A stretch of DNA of 34,939 bases, from positions 181 through 35,119 of the forward strand of contig JABDFS010000031.1 of the NCBI GenBank assembly GCA_013286425.1, given 5' to 3'. Origin of the DNA: Bacteroidota bacterium (lineage in GTDB: Bacteria > Bacteroidota > Bacteroidia > Chitinophagales > Chitinophagaceae). A model generated the notes under the pieces. It ran no database searches. It was not told where the DNA came from and saw only the letters and a program-made list of their open reading frames with translations. Made by a program: the position numbers and the translations under genes. How positions within the stretch are numbered: position 1 is the stretch's first letter; every line of letters starts with the position of its first letter. Of this stretch, positions 1-8,010 are shown one piece after another.

Positions 1-1434
1 GGCGCTTTGCAATTGCGTTGCGGCAACGTTGGAGATTTATTAGATCATGTAACGTCACAGGATGTAATAACATTCACGGGCTCAAAATCAACTGCATTAA
101 AATTAAAAAAGCATGAGCGCATAGTAAATGAATCTGTTCCTTTCAACATGGAAGCGGATAGTTTGAATTGTATTGTGTTGGGTGATGATATAAATCCTTC
201 AGATGTTGAGTGGGATATTTTTATTAAAGAGATAAGAAAAGAGATGACGGTTAAAGCAGGGCAAAAATGTACAGCTATCAGAAGAATATTTGTTCCCGAA
301 AATAAGATCGAGGATGTGTGGCAATCACTGAAACAATCTTTATCACAAACAGTTATTGGCAACCCGCTAAATGATAAAGTAAGAATGGGCTCATTAGTTG
401 GTCAATCCCAACGCGAAGAAGTAAAACAACAGGTGCAAAAATTACTCGCATCATCACAAATAATTTATGGTTCATTAGATAGCGTTGATGTAATAGATGC
501 TGATGCAAAAAAAGGCGCATTTCTTTCGCCATTATTATTATTGAATGAAAAACCATTCGCATCAACAGCAGTGCATGAAGTAGAAGCATTCGGGCCGGTA
601 AGTACCATCATGCCGTATAAGAATTTTGATGAAGCAATTGAATTGAGTAAGATGGGAAAAGGTTCTTTGTGTTCATCCATCGTAACAGCAAATGATACGC
701 TTGCAAAACAATATGTACTAGGCGCAGGTACACATCATGGAAGAATTTTAGTGTTGAATAAAGAATGTGCAAAGGAAAGCACTGGTCATGGTTCGCCATT
801 ACCAATGTTGATTCATGGCGGTCCAGGCAGAGCAGGAGGCGGCGAAGAAATGGGTGGCGTTCGCGGCGTAAAACATTATATGCAAAGAGTGGCGATACAA
901 GGTTCGCCGACAACCATCACTCACATCATAAATATTTACCAGCAACATGCAAAAGGAAATGAAACAGATGTTCATCCTTTCAAAAAGTATTTTGAAGAAT
1001 TGAACATCGGTGATCAGATCATCACACAAAAAAGAAATATAACAAGTGAAGACATTGACCGTTTTGCTGATTTAAGCGGCGACCATTTTTATGCGCACCT
1101 AAAGACAACCGATTTTGCAGGAACGATGTTTGAACAACAGGTGGCGCATGGTTATTTTGTAATGAGCATTGCTGCAGGTTTGTTTGTTGATGGTTCTGAG
1201 AAAGGGCCGGTGCTATTGAATTACGGAATTGATGAATTACGTTTTATAAAACCTGTTTATCCGGGCGCGGAAATGTATATAAGATTCACCTGCAAAGAAA
1301 AAATTCCTCAGGATAAAAAGGAAGATACAGATATTGATAAAGGCATTGTAAAATGGCTGGTTGAAATGATTGATGGAACAGATGAACAGGTTGGCATTGC
1401 AACGATTCTTACAATGGTGGCCCGAAAAAGTTGA
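1..1434 (+). CDS. paaZ: Bifunctional aldehyde dehydrogenase / enoyl-CoA hydratase PaaZ, 5'-truncated by the window edge
   Basis: The reading frame is open from base 1 and lacks its N-terminus, so the gene starts upstream of the window. The fragment (477 residues) begins in the C-terminal half of an aldehyde dehydrogenase domain. The catalytic Glu sits in the motif FNMEADSLN (about residue 51 of the fragment) and the nucleophilic Cys in GQKCTAIRR (about residue 90). From about residue 325 there is a MaoC-type hot-dog hydratase domain with the motif LSGDHFYAH and a downstream VAHGYF. This domain pair is characteristic of PaaZ, which in phenylacetate degradation opens the oxepin-CoA ring (hydratase half) and oxidises the resulting semialdehyde (dehydrogenase half). 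All visible catalytic residues are intact. The enoyl-CoA hydratase gene that follows 90 bp later fits a paa cluster. Function is inferred from motif recall, not from a search. Confidence 0.93.
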   Translation, partial: GALQLRCGNVGDLLDHVTSQDVITFTGSKSTALKLKKHERIVNESVPFNMEADSLNCIVLGDDINPSDVEWDIFIKEIRKEMTVKAGQKCTAIRRIFVPENKIEDVWQSLKQSLSQTVIGNPLNDKVRMGSLVGQSQREEVKQQVQKLLASSQIIYGSLDSVDVIDADAKKGAFLSPLLLLNEKPFASTAVHEVEAFGPVSTIMPYKNFDEAIELSKMGKGSLCSSIVTANDTLAKQYVLGAGTHHGRILVLNKECAKESTGHGSPLPMLIHGGPGRAGGGEEMGGVRGVKHYMQRVAIQGSPTTITHIINIYQQHAKGNETDVHPFKKYFEELNIGDQIITQKRNITSEDIDRFADLSGDHFYAHLKTTDFAGTMFEQQVAHGYFVMSIAAGLFVDGSEKGPVLLNYGIDELRFIKPVYPGAEMYIRFTCKEKIPQDKKEDTDIDKGIVKWLVEMIDGTDEQVGIATILTMVARKS

Positions 1435-1524
1435 GCGTATTGTTTAACAATTTTGAAATACAATAAATAAATAATTTTATAACAGAATGTACTAAATCTC
1501 TTTTTCTCATTCAATCTCTTAAAT

Positions 1525-2313
1525 ATGCTTCATCAGATTCAGGAAGGATATGTAAAAACAGAAACGCATCAAGGCGTAACTACAATAGAATTTTTTCATC
1601 CGCAGGGCAATTCTCTGCCGGGAAAAATATTAGATGAGCTTGCAAAAGAAATTCATGTTGCAGGCCATAGTGATGATTGTAAAGTAATAATACTGGAAAG
1701 CGCAGGCGATAAGATTTTTTGTTCCGGTGCATCATTTGATGAATTAGCCGCAATTAAAACAGAAGCAGAAGGTCTAAAATTTTTCAGCGGTTTTGCCAAT
1801 GTTATTAATGCAATGCGCAAATGCCCGAAGTTTATAATTGGCCGCATACAAGGCAAAAGTGTTGGTGGTGGTGTAGGACTTGTGGCTGCATGCGATTATG
1901 CAATAGCACTGGAAGGCTCCGATGTTAAATTGAGTGAATTGGCGTTGGGGATAGGGCCCTTTGTTGTTGGGCCTGTTATTGAAAAAAGATCAGGCACTGC
2001 AGCATTCACTCAACTTGCAATAGATGCAGCTTCATGGCGCAGTTGCGGTTGGGCGAAGCGCAAAGGCTTGTATGCTGAAGTACATCCGAACCTTGAAAGC
2101 ATGGAAGAATCAATACAACGTTTATCTTTTTCGCTCACACATGGAAGCCAACAGGCTATGACTGAACTCAAAAAAATATTTTGGAAAGGCACTGAACATT
2201 GGGATGAATTGCTGAAAGAACGTGCTGCTATAAGTGGCAAGCTTGTTTTAAGCAGCTTCACTAAAAATTATATTCAGCAGTTTAAAGAAAAACAGGCAGC
2301 AAAAAGTAAATAA
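1525..2313 (+). CDS. Enoyl-CoA hydratase/isomerase family protein of the phenylacetate cluster
   Basis: The 262-residue length is normal for the crotonase family. The oxyanion-hole segments appear as FCSGASFDE and, further on, GKSVGGGVGLVAACDYAIA. The segment LSELALGIGPFVVGP carries a Glu at the position used for catalysis in hydratases. Family members hydrate or isomerise enoyl-CoA esters. Following paaZ on the same strand, the likely role is an isomerisation or hydration step of the phenylacetyl-CoA or downstream beta-oxidation route (PaaG/PaaF-like). I cannot tell which from the sequence, so no symbol is given. The ATG at 1525 is the first start in frame and is preceded by an AT-rich 90-bp spacer. 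The stop codon directly abuts the stop codon of the convergent tsaD gene, with no base between them. Confidence 0.88.
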   Translation: MLHQIQEGYVKTETHQGVTTIEFFHPQGNSLPGKILDELAKEIHVAGHSDDCKVIILESAGDKIFCSGASFDELAAIKTEAEGLKFFSGFANVINAMRKCPKFIIGRIQGKSVGGGVGLVAACDYAIALEGSDVKLSELALGIGPFVVGPVIEKRSGTAAFTQLAIDAASWRSCGWAKRKGLYAEVHPNLESMEESIQRLSFSLTHGSQQAMTELKKIFWKGTEHWDELLKERAAISGKLVLSSFTKNYIQQFKEKQAAKSK

Positions 2314-3411
2314 TTACCACTCTGCCCGCGCAGTTGCGCTGATGCTTAAATCAGCAAAATCTTTCGCGAGATATTTATAGAAACCTGTTATTGCAATCAT
2401 AGCCGCATTATCTGTACAATACTCAAATGGCGGAATAAATGTTTGCCAGTTATATTTTTCTCCGAATTCTTTTAACGCATTACGCAAACCACTGTTAGCA
2501 CTTACGCCACCTGCAATACAAACCTGATTAATGCCTGTTTGTTCAGTTGCCTTCTTCAATTTCTTCATCAGAATTTTTATGATGGTATATTGAACAGAAG
2601 CACAGAGATCATCAATATTCTTTTCAATAAAATTTTCATCTTTCAATTTTGCATCACGCAAAAAATATAGTACTGATGTTTTCAAGCCACTGAAAGAAAA
2701 ATTCAATCCCTGTATTTGCGGCTCGGCAAATTTGAATTTTTTTGGATCGCCCTTTTGTGCATTCCTGTCAATTAACGGACCACCAGGATAAGGAAGATTC
2801 AGCATTTTGGCTGTTTTATCAAACGCTTCGCCTGCTGCATCATCAATGGTTTCGCCAATTATCTCCAATTGAAGCGGAGAATGTGCAACTACTATTTGTG
2901 TATGGCCGCCACTTACTGTTAAACATAAAAAAGGAAATGTTGGTTTTGGATCTGAAATAAGATTAGCCAAAACATGTGCCTGCATATGATGCACAGCTAT
3001 CAAAGGTTTATCTAATGCAAGTGATAAAGATTTTGCGAATTGTGCGCCTACTAATAAACTGCCGATTAAACCCGGCGCTTGCGTAAAGGCGATGGCATCT
3101 ATATCGTGAATGGTAAGTGGTGGGTAGTGAGTAGTGAGCTGTTGAATTTTTTCATTCGCTTTTTTTATTGCAGCATCAACAACGGGAACAATATTTTGCA
3201 TGTGCGCGCGACTTGCTAACTCAGGTACAACACCGCCATATTGTTCATGTATAGTTTGATTGGCGATGACATTGGAAAGAATTTTTCCATCAATACAAAC
3301 AGATGCAGATGTTTCATCGCACGAAGATTCTATTGCAAGGATAACGACGCCCCCATCCCCTGAAGGGGAGCTATTAGCTTGTTGCAGCTCAAAATCTTTT
3401 TTATCAATCAC
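2314..3411 (-). CDS. tsaD: tRNA N6-adenosine threonylcarbamoyltransferase TsaD, with repeat-derived N-terminal extension and insert
   Basis: TsaD transfers the threonylcarbamoyl group onto A37 of ANN-decoding tRNAs, working with TsaB and TsaE. The protein shows the ASKHA-fold start VILAIESSCDETSA, the metal-binding HHMQAH motif (about residues 141-146) and the C-terminal YCTDNAAMIA segment. At 365 residues it is longer than the usual roughly 335-340. About 21 extra residues lie before the family start, and about 11 extra residues (LTTHYPPLTIH, residues 92-102) lie just before the conserved IDAIAFTQAPG. Both extras are encoded by repeats (3349-3472 and 3106-3138). The only start codon in frame is GTG at 3409-3411. 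An in-frame TAG lies 15 codon-bases upstream, and no ATG, GTG or TTG falls between the GTG and the conserved core. All core motifs are intact, so the protein is probably functional. The gene is near-universal and usually essential. Confidence 0.95.
   Translation of the reverse strand: MIDKKDFELQQANSSPSGDGGVVILAIESSCDETSASVCIDGKILSNVIANQTIHEQYGGVVPELASRAHMQNIVPVVDAAIKKANEKIQQLTTHYPPLTIHDIDAIAFTQAPGLIGSLLVGAQFAKSLSLALDKPLIAVHHMQAHVLANLISDPKPTFPFLCLTVSGGHTQIVVAHSPLQLEIIGETIDDAAGEAFDKTAKMLNLPYPGGPLIDRNAQKGDPKKFKFAEPQIQGLNFSFSGLKTSVLYFLRDAKLKDENFIEKNIDDLCASVQYTIIKILMKKLKKATEQTGINQVCIAGGVSANSGLRNALKEFGEKYNWQTFIPPFEYCTDNAAMIAITGFYKYLAKDFADLSISATARAEW
3106..3138. repeat. Degenerate 7-bp tandem repeat inside tsaD
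   Basis: The plus strand reads as successive heptamers GTGAATG, GTAAGTG, GTGGGTA, GTGAGTA and a partial GTGAG (about 4.7 copies). On the coding (minus) strand this is a CTCAC/TACTCAC-type repeat. It is read in frame as LTTHYPPLTIH, exactly where the TsaD family normally has a short connection before the IDAIA motif. The most economical reading is an array that inserted or expanded within the gene without breaking the frame. Confidence 0.75.
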
Positions 3412-3472
3412 AGAGTAAAATAACTAACTATTTGTTTAAGTGACATTATAAACTCCCTTCAGGGCCGGGGCA
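3349..3472. repeat. Small inverted-repeat element, copy 1 (overlaps the tsaD 5' end)
   Basis: The left arm at 3349-3370 has the core CCCCATCCCCTGAAGGGG, and the right arm at 3453-3472 reads CTCCCTTCAGGGCCGGGGCA. The arms are imperfect inverted repeats of each other, and each contains its own small palindrome (CCCTGAAGGG-type). They enclose 82 bp of AT-rich sequence. The left arm is identical over 22 bases to the left arm of a second element at 8011-8032. The element fills the whole gap between tsaD and the upstream permease and contains the tsaD start codon. No coding capacity or transposase is seen, so it resembles a non-autonomous interspersed repeat. Confidence 0.7.
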
Positions 3473-3478
3473 TGCGCA

Positions 3479-4738
3479 CTACTTGCTTCTTATCGCATCA
3501 ACAGGATTCATACGTGCTGCAATAGTTGCAGGAATTATTCCCGAAAGAATGCCCAGTATAACACAAATAGAAAAGGCGAGCAATACTATATTGTATGATA
3601 TAATGATGGGAAAAGGAAGTACAACATTAAGAATTGCAGAAAGCCCCCAAACCATAAGCAAGCCAATAAATCCTCCGATTACACAGAGAAAAGCGCTTTC
3701 AAGCAAAAACTCCAGCAGGATGGTTCTGCTTTTTGCTCCGATGGCTTTTTTTAAACCGATCTGGCTGGTACGCTCCCGCACAGTAACAAACATAATGTTA
3801 GCCACACCAAATGCACCAACAATTAAACTTAACCCTGCAATAGCCCAGCCGCCTGCATCTACTGTTCCAAAAAATCCGCTCACCGCTTCTGTCATAAAAC
3901 TCACATCATTCAAAGCGAAATTATCATCCTCCTTCGGACTTAACCTGCGTATCTGCCGCATCACGCCTTTCAGTTCATCAGTTAAGGCACCGGAGGGAAC
4001 ATTTGGCTTTGCTTTTACCAAAATAAAAGGATTACCATTATCATTATTTATAGCATAAATGCTGGCATAATAATAATAGCTAAGCAATAGTGAATGATCA
4101 TAGTCAAACCCTGGCCCAAAACCCTGGCCCTGCTTCTGTACAACTCCGATAATAGTAACTCTGTGACCGTCAAAAGTTACCTGTTTGCCTATTGCTCTTT
4201 CAGGCGTTCCAAAAAATTGTTCTGCATTGTTATATCCTATAACTGCAACAGGTGTTCCGCGCGTAAAATCGCCTTCACTAAAATAATTGCCTGCAGCAAT
4301 GTCAATGGTTTGAATATCGTTATACTCATTCGATACACCATAAATATTCACGCCTTGTAACTCGCTGTTGCCATAATCAAGCTTTGTATAATTCTGCGTG
4401 AAGTATGCAACATTCTCAGCCAGTGATGAGCGTTGTTTTATATATTTTATTTCGTTGTATTCCGGTATCGGCCTGTTCACAAATTTCCACCATGGATAAT
4501 CGCCATTGTCACCGGCGCCGTATTCCCATTTATCAATATAAATTGTATTTGTACCCAATGCTGTAATATCGCTTTGTATTTTATATTCCAAACTGTTTAC
4601 TGTAGCCAATACACTTATAATACAAAATATACCAAAGGCAACACCGGTAAGCGAAAGCGCACTTCTGAGTTTGTTATTCTTTAACTCGCCTAAACTCATT
4701 TTAAAACTGTTCCAAAGTATGTTTAGCATTTTGCGCAT
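3479..4738 (-). CDS. ABC transporter permease, MacB/FtsX-like
   Basis: The protein has 419 residues with the MacB architecture. It has a cytoplasmic N-terminal segment (KNNKLRSALSLTGVAFGIFC) leading into a first membrane helix, then a large periplasmic MacB_PCD-type domain (about residues 45-280). An FtsX domain with three more helices follows in the C-terminal third (WAIAGLSLIVGAFGVANIMF, then VRERTSQIGLKKAIGAKSR, and further hydrophobic segments). The motif REKTSEIGLRKAIGAK-like is the coupling helix that contacts the ATPase. Such permeases pair with a MacB/LolD-like ATPase and a periplasmic adaptor to export peptides, drugs or lipoproteins. Neither partner is in the window, so the substrate is unknown. 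The start at 4738 is followed closely by a second ATG (MLNILW), which could also be used. Confidence 0.9.
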   Translation of the reverse strand: MRKMLNILWNSFKMSLGELKNNKLRSALSLTGVAFGIFCIISVLATVNSLEYKIQSDITALGTNTIYIDKWEYGAGDNGDYPWWKFVNRPIPEYNEIKYIKQRSSLAENVAYFTQNYTKLDYGNSELQGVNIYGVSNEYNDIQTIDIAAGNYFSEGDFTRGTPVAVIGYNNAEQFFGTPERAIGKQVTFDGHRVTIIGVVQKQGQGFGPGFDYDHSLLLSYYYYASIYAINNDNGNPFILVKAKPNVPSGALTDELKGVMRQIRRLSPKEDDNFALNDVSFMTEAVSGFFGTVDAGGWAIAGLSLIVGAFGVANIMFVTVRERTSQIGLKKAIGAKSRTILLEFLLESAFLCVIGGFIGLLMVWGLSAILNVVLPFPIIISYNIVLLAFSICVILGILSGIIPATIAARMNPVDAIRSK

Positions 4739-4799
4739 ACATCAAAAGTATAAAACTCATTTTGTTTACAAATAAATTTTAGATAAGCGGAAACAGTAA

Positions 4800-5192
4800 A
4801 ACGGCCAGACGCTTTTGAAGCTACTGTGTTTATACTCGTTTAAAGCTTTGATTTAGAACAACATCTTCTAAAAATTATGAAATAATTCATTCTTCGCTAA
4901 CCTGGCAGAACCTTGCTGTATTTCAACGAATCTCATATCCTGCAAATGCTCGAAGGCTTATTTTTACGATATATACTCGATATAACTTCGATATTTCTTC
5001 GATTCAATAGATCGAAGTTATATCGAAGAAATATCGAAATTATATCGAAGTTATATCGAAGTTATATCGAAGTTATATCGAAGTTATATCGAAGAAATGC
5101 ACTTACAACCTTTTTTGTTTTAATATGCCTTATTTGAAAAGAGGTAGACAAAACTTATAGGTACGCGGTAGCTTTTGAAGCGTCGGGCCGAT
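4800..5192. mobile_element. MITE-like element with terminal inverted repeats and an internal 11-bp repeat array
   Basis: The left end at 4800-4824 contains CGGCCAGACGCTT..AAGCTAC. The right end at 5168-5192, read on the minus strand, contains CGGCCCGACGCTT..AAGCTAC. The two ends match at about 20 of 25 bases as an inverted repeat, with weaker matching for another 15-20 bases inward. The inside holds an inverted/direct array of 11-bp units (4971-5098). No transposase and no clear target-site duplication is visible. The element occupies most of the 544-bp gap between the divergent permease gene and sdhC, and its right end lies about 50 bp upstream of the likely sdhC promoter. It could be a non-autonomous mobile element or a structured regulatory DNA; the sequence alone does not decide. 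Confidence 0.55.
4971..5098. repeat. Array of 11-bp repeats with an inverted arm
   Basis: Eight consecutive 11-bp units run from 5011 to 5098. The consensus is ATCGAAGTTAT, with variants ATCGAAGAAAT (5022, 5088) and ATCGAAATTAT (5033). Three units in the opposite orientation precede them at 4971-5003, separated by the 7-bp spacer TCAATAG. The inverted units can pair with the first direct units to form a long AT-rich hairpin. The 11-bp period is close to one helical turn. A short open frame (4913-5137) runs through the array by chance. Confidence 0.9.
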
Positions 5193-5240
5193 AACATCAA
5201 TCTTAAAAATTTTAATAAATCAATTCTGGCGATCGTACTA

Positions 5241-5248
5241 TAATTTTG
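5241..5248 (+). promoter_or_regulatory. Likely sdhC promoter -7 element
   Basis: TAATTTTG matches the Bacteroidota -7 consensus TAnnTTTG exactly and lies 34 bp before the sdhC ATG, just outside the right end of the inverted-repeat element. No clear TTG -33 element is present at the right spacing, so the call rests on the -7 box and its position at the head of the sdhCAB operon. Confidence 0.45.
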
Positions 5249-5282
5249 CAGGCGAATTTTTAGTAATTAATCTTGCACTATT

Positions 5283-5969
5283 ATGACGTGGAAACAAGTG
5301 TTCACTTCTTCTATCGGGCAAAAAATAACGATGGCGTTAACGGGTATTTCTCTTATTTTGTTTTTGGTAGTTCATGTTAGCGTGAATGCCTGTATCTGGT
5401 TTAATGATGGCGGGCAAATTTTTAACGGTGCGGCAAATTTTTTAGGCGAGAACGCTGTTCCCCGCATACTGGAAGTTGGGTTATTCCTTTTTTTGATACT
5501 GCACATTGTGCAGGGCCTGGTACTTGAAGCACAAAATCGTAGCCGCAGAGGTGTAGGTTATGCAATTGACTATGGTAACCGCGGCAGCACATGGTATAGC
5601 CGCAGTATGGGTTTGCTGGGCACACTGCTTTTACTGTTTCTGATAATTCATTTAATAGATTTTTGGATTCCTTCCCGATTTGGTGTAATGCCTGAGACAA
5701 CCCTGGCTGATGGCAAACAAGTGCATAATCTTTATTCATTAATGCAAATAAGGTTTCAGCAAGGTTGGATTGTAATAATCTATGTGTTGGGCTGTATTTC
5801 GCTGTTATATCATTTATTGCACGGATTTTACAGCGCTTTTAAAACAGCAGGTGTGTACAACAAAAGGTATTTGATTCTTATAAGATGGGCAGGCTACCTG
5901 TTTTCTATAATTGTGTCGCTTGGCTTTGCCATGATGCCGGTTAGTTTTTATTTTGGATGGGTGAAATAG
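5283..5969 (+). CDS. sdhC: Succinate dehydrogenase/fumarate reductase cytochrome b subunit
   Basis: This 228-residue integral membrane protein has five hydrophobic helices, the layout of the single-subunit di-heme cytochrome b anchors (class B complex II) found in Bacteroidota and Epsilonproteobacteria. Candidate heme-ligand histidines lie in helices at LVVHVSVNA, LILHIVQGL, LIIHLIDFW and LYHLLHGFY. The anchor binds menaquinone and passes electrons between the quinone pool and the iron-sulfur subunit. It starts the operon sdhC-sdhA-sdhB, whose other two subunits follow on the same strand. The ATG at 5283 gives the family N-terminus (a short cytoplasmic segment, then SIGQKITMALTG leading into helix 1). 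Confidence 0.95.
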   Translation: MTWKQVFTSSIGQKITMALTGISLILFLVVHVSVNACIWFNDGGQIFNGAANFLGENAVPRILEVGLFLFLILHIVQGLVLEAQNRSRRGVGYAIDYGNRGSTWYSRSMGLLGTLLLLFLIIHLIDFWIPSRFGVMPETTLADGKQVHNLYSLMQIRFQQGWIVIIYVLGCISLLYHLLHGFYSAFKTAGVYNKRYLILIRWAGYLFSIIVSLGFAMMPVSFYFGWVK

Positions 5970-5993
5970 AAAGCTGTGAGCTAATTAAAACAC

Positions 5994-6033
5994 AACTTTG
6001 AAACTCTGAAACTTTCAAACATTGAAACTTGAT
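5994..6033. repeat. Degenerate 8-bp tandem repeat between sdhC and sdhA
   Basis: Five adjacent octamers are visible: AACTTTGA, AACTCTGA, AACTTTCA, AACATTGA and AACTTGAT. The array ends two bases before the sdhA ATG, so it forms the whole ribosome-binding region of sdhA. No Shine-Dalgarno-like purine run is present apart from the repeat itself. Confidence 0.75.
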
Positions 6034-6035
6034 TT

Positions 6036-8009
6036 ATGCTTGATGCAAAAATTCCTGAAGGAAATTTAAATAGTAAGTGGACTGATTATAAAGGCCATTG
6101 CAAGCTTGTTAATCCTGCAAACAAGCGCAGGCTTGAAGTTATTATTGTGGGCACAGGCCTTGCCGGTGCATCTGCAGCCGCATCCCTTGGTGAATTAGGT
6201 TATAAAGTAAAAGCATTTTGCTTCCAGGATTCTCCGCGCCGCGCGCACTCGATCGCAGCACAAGGTGGTATTAATGCTGCAAAAAATTATCAGAATGATG
6301 GCGATAGTATTTTCCGTTTGTTCTACGATACTATAAAGGGCGGCGATTATCGTTCCCGCGAAGGCAATGTTCACCGCCTTGCAGAAGTAAGTGCAAATAT
6401 TATTGATCAGTGCGTAGCACAAGGCGTTCCTTTTGCAAGAGAATATGGCGGTTTATTAAGCAACAGAAGTTTTGGAGGTGTTCAGGTACAAAGAACATTT
6501 TATGCAGCCGGGCAAACAGGCCAGCAATTATTGATCGGCGCTTACCAGGCTCTGGAAAGACAAGTTGCGTTGGGCAATGTGGCTATGTACTCCCGCCATG
6601 AAATGCTTGATGTGGTTTTAATTGATGGAAAGACACGCGGTATCATTTGCCGTAATCTTATCACCGGCGAACTCGAAAGGCATTTTGGCCATGCTGTATT
6701 ATTGTGCACCGGCGGTTATGGCAACGTGTTCTATCTTTCAACCAACGCTATGGGCTGTAATGTTACAGCCGCATGGAAGGCACATAAAAAAGGTGCGTAC
6801 TTTGGCAATCCCTGCTTCACCCAAATACATCCTACATGCATTCCAGTAAGCGGCGAATATCAAAGCAAACTCACATTAATGAGTGAAAGTTTGCGTAATG
6901 ATGGAAGAATATGGGTTCCTAAAAAACAAAACGATGCACGCAAACCCAACGATATCCCTGAAGATGAAAGAGATTATTATTTAGAAAGAAGATATCCTGC
7001 ATTCGGCAATCTTGTTCCAAGAGATGTTGCAAGTCGCGCGGCGAAAGAAAGATGCGATGCCGGTTATGGTGTAGGCTCATCAAAGCAGGCGGTGTATTTA
7101 GATTATGCAGACGCCATACAACGCTATGGCAAGATTGAAGCAGGCAAGCAAGGCATTCACAATCCATCATCTGAACAGATAAAACAATTAGGTGATGAAG
7201 TGGTAAAAGAAAAATATGGTAATCTTTTCGACATGTATGAAAAGATCACCGGCGAAAATCCTTACGAAGTACCGATGCGCATTTATCCTGCGGTGCATTA
7301 TACAATGGGTGGTCTTTGGGTTGATTATGAATTGCAAACAACTGTTCCGGGGTTATATTGTTTAGGTGAAGCCAACTTCAGCGATCATGGCGCCAACCGT
7401 TTGGGCGCAAGTGCATTGATGCAGGGGCTTGCCGATGGTTATTTTGTTATTCCTTATACAATTGGTAATTACCTGGCTGATGAAATAAGAACAAAAGAAA
7501 TACCTACAACACATCCTGAATTTGAAGAAACAGAAAAAACTGTAGCTGCAAGAATTGAAAAATTAATGAGCATTAAAGGCAATGAAACGGTTGAAAGTTT
7601 GCACAAACGCCTTGGAAAAATTATGTGGGATAAATGCGGCATGGCAAGAAATGCAGCAGGGTTAAAAGAAGCAATTGAAGAAATACGTGCGTTGAAAAAA
7701 GAGTTCTGGAGCAATGTAAAAATTCCCGGGAGTATTGATGAGTTCAATCCTGAATTAGATAAAGCAGGACGTGTTGCAGACTTTATTGAATTAGGTGAAT
7801 TGATGTGCATTGATGCGTTGGAACGCAATGAAAGTTGCGGTGGCCATTTTCGCGAAGAATACCAGACAGAAGATGGCGAAGCAAAACGTGATGACGAAAA
7901 TTATATGTACGTATCAGCATGGGAATACAAGGCCGATGAACAGTGGGACCTGCATAAGGAAGAGCTGAAGTATGATGTGGTTCATCCAACACAGAGAAGT
8001 TATAAATAA
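6036..8009 (+). CDS. sdhA: Succinate dehydrogenase/fumarate reductase flavoprotein subunit
   Basis: The protein has 657 residues, the length typical of the Bacteroidota form. An N-terminal FAD-binding Rossmann motif ([20 protein letters not shown]) is followed by [14 protein letters not shown], which holds the His expected to bind FAD covalently. Substrate-site segments include the conserved HPT in QIHPTCIP, the active-site Arg region [12 protein letters not shown] and [10 protein letters not shown]. The C-terminal helical capping region ([16 protein letters not shown]) is complete. The subunit oxidises succinate to fumarate, or does the reverse, at the cytoplasmic face of the membrane. Direction cannot be read from the sequence. 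It follows sdhC after a 66-bp spacer with an octamer array and precedes sdhB across a 73-bp spacer filled by an inverted-repeat element. Confidence 0.97.
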   Translation: MLDAKIPEGNLNSKWTDYKGHCKLVNPANKRRLEVIIVGTGLAGASAAASLGELGYKVKAFCFQDSPRRAHSIAAQGGINAAKNYQNDGDSIFRLFYDTIKGGDYRSREGNVHRLAEVSANIIDQCVAQGVPFAREYGGLLSNRSFGGVQVQRTFYAAGQTGQQLLIGAYQALERQVALGNVAMYSRHEMLDVVLIDGKTRGIICRNLITGELERHFGHAVLLCTGGYGNVFYLSTNAMGCNVTAAWKAHKKGAYFGNPCFTQIHPTCIPVSGEYQSKLTLMSESLRNDGRIWVPKKQNDARKPNDIPEDERDYYLERRYPAFGNLVPRDVASRAAKERCDAGYGVGSSKQAVYLDYADAIQRYGKIEAGKQGIHNPSSEQIKQLGDEVVKEKYGNLFDMYEKITGENPYEVPMRIYPAVHYTMGGLWVDYELQTTVPGLYCLGEANFSDHGANRLGASALMQGLADGYFVIPYTIGNYLADEIRTKEIPTTHPEFEETEKTVAARIEKLMSIKGNETVESLHKRLGKIMWDKCGMARNAAGLKEAIEEIRALKKEFWSNVKIPGSIDEFNPELDKAGRVADFIELGELMCIDALERNESCGGHFREEYQTEDGEAKRDDENYMYVSAWEYKADEQWDLHKEELKYDVVHPTQRSYK

Positions 8010-8010
8010 T

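Noticed and set aside
3483..4058. 191-codon open frame antisense to the ABC permease
   Set aside because: It lies wholly opposite a well-supported permease gene, and its composition is a shadow of the coding strand with no recognisable domain.
4971..5098. The 11-bp arrays as a CRISPR array
   Set aside because: The units are contiguous with no unique spacers, far shorter than CRISPR repeats, and no cas genes are present.
4913..5137. Open frame of 74 codons through the 11-bp array (SKLYRRN...SKLYRSY repeats)
   Set aside because: The repeated residues come from reading an 11-bp array in three frames (33 bp = 11 residues). There is no start signal and no similarity beyond the repeat.
4800..5192. 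Invertible promoter (phase switch) flanked by the inverted repeats
   Set aside because: No recombinase gene is nearby, the repeats differ in their centre, and the best sdhC promoter lies outside the repeats. Read-pair evidence of inversion would be needed.
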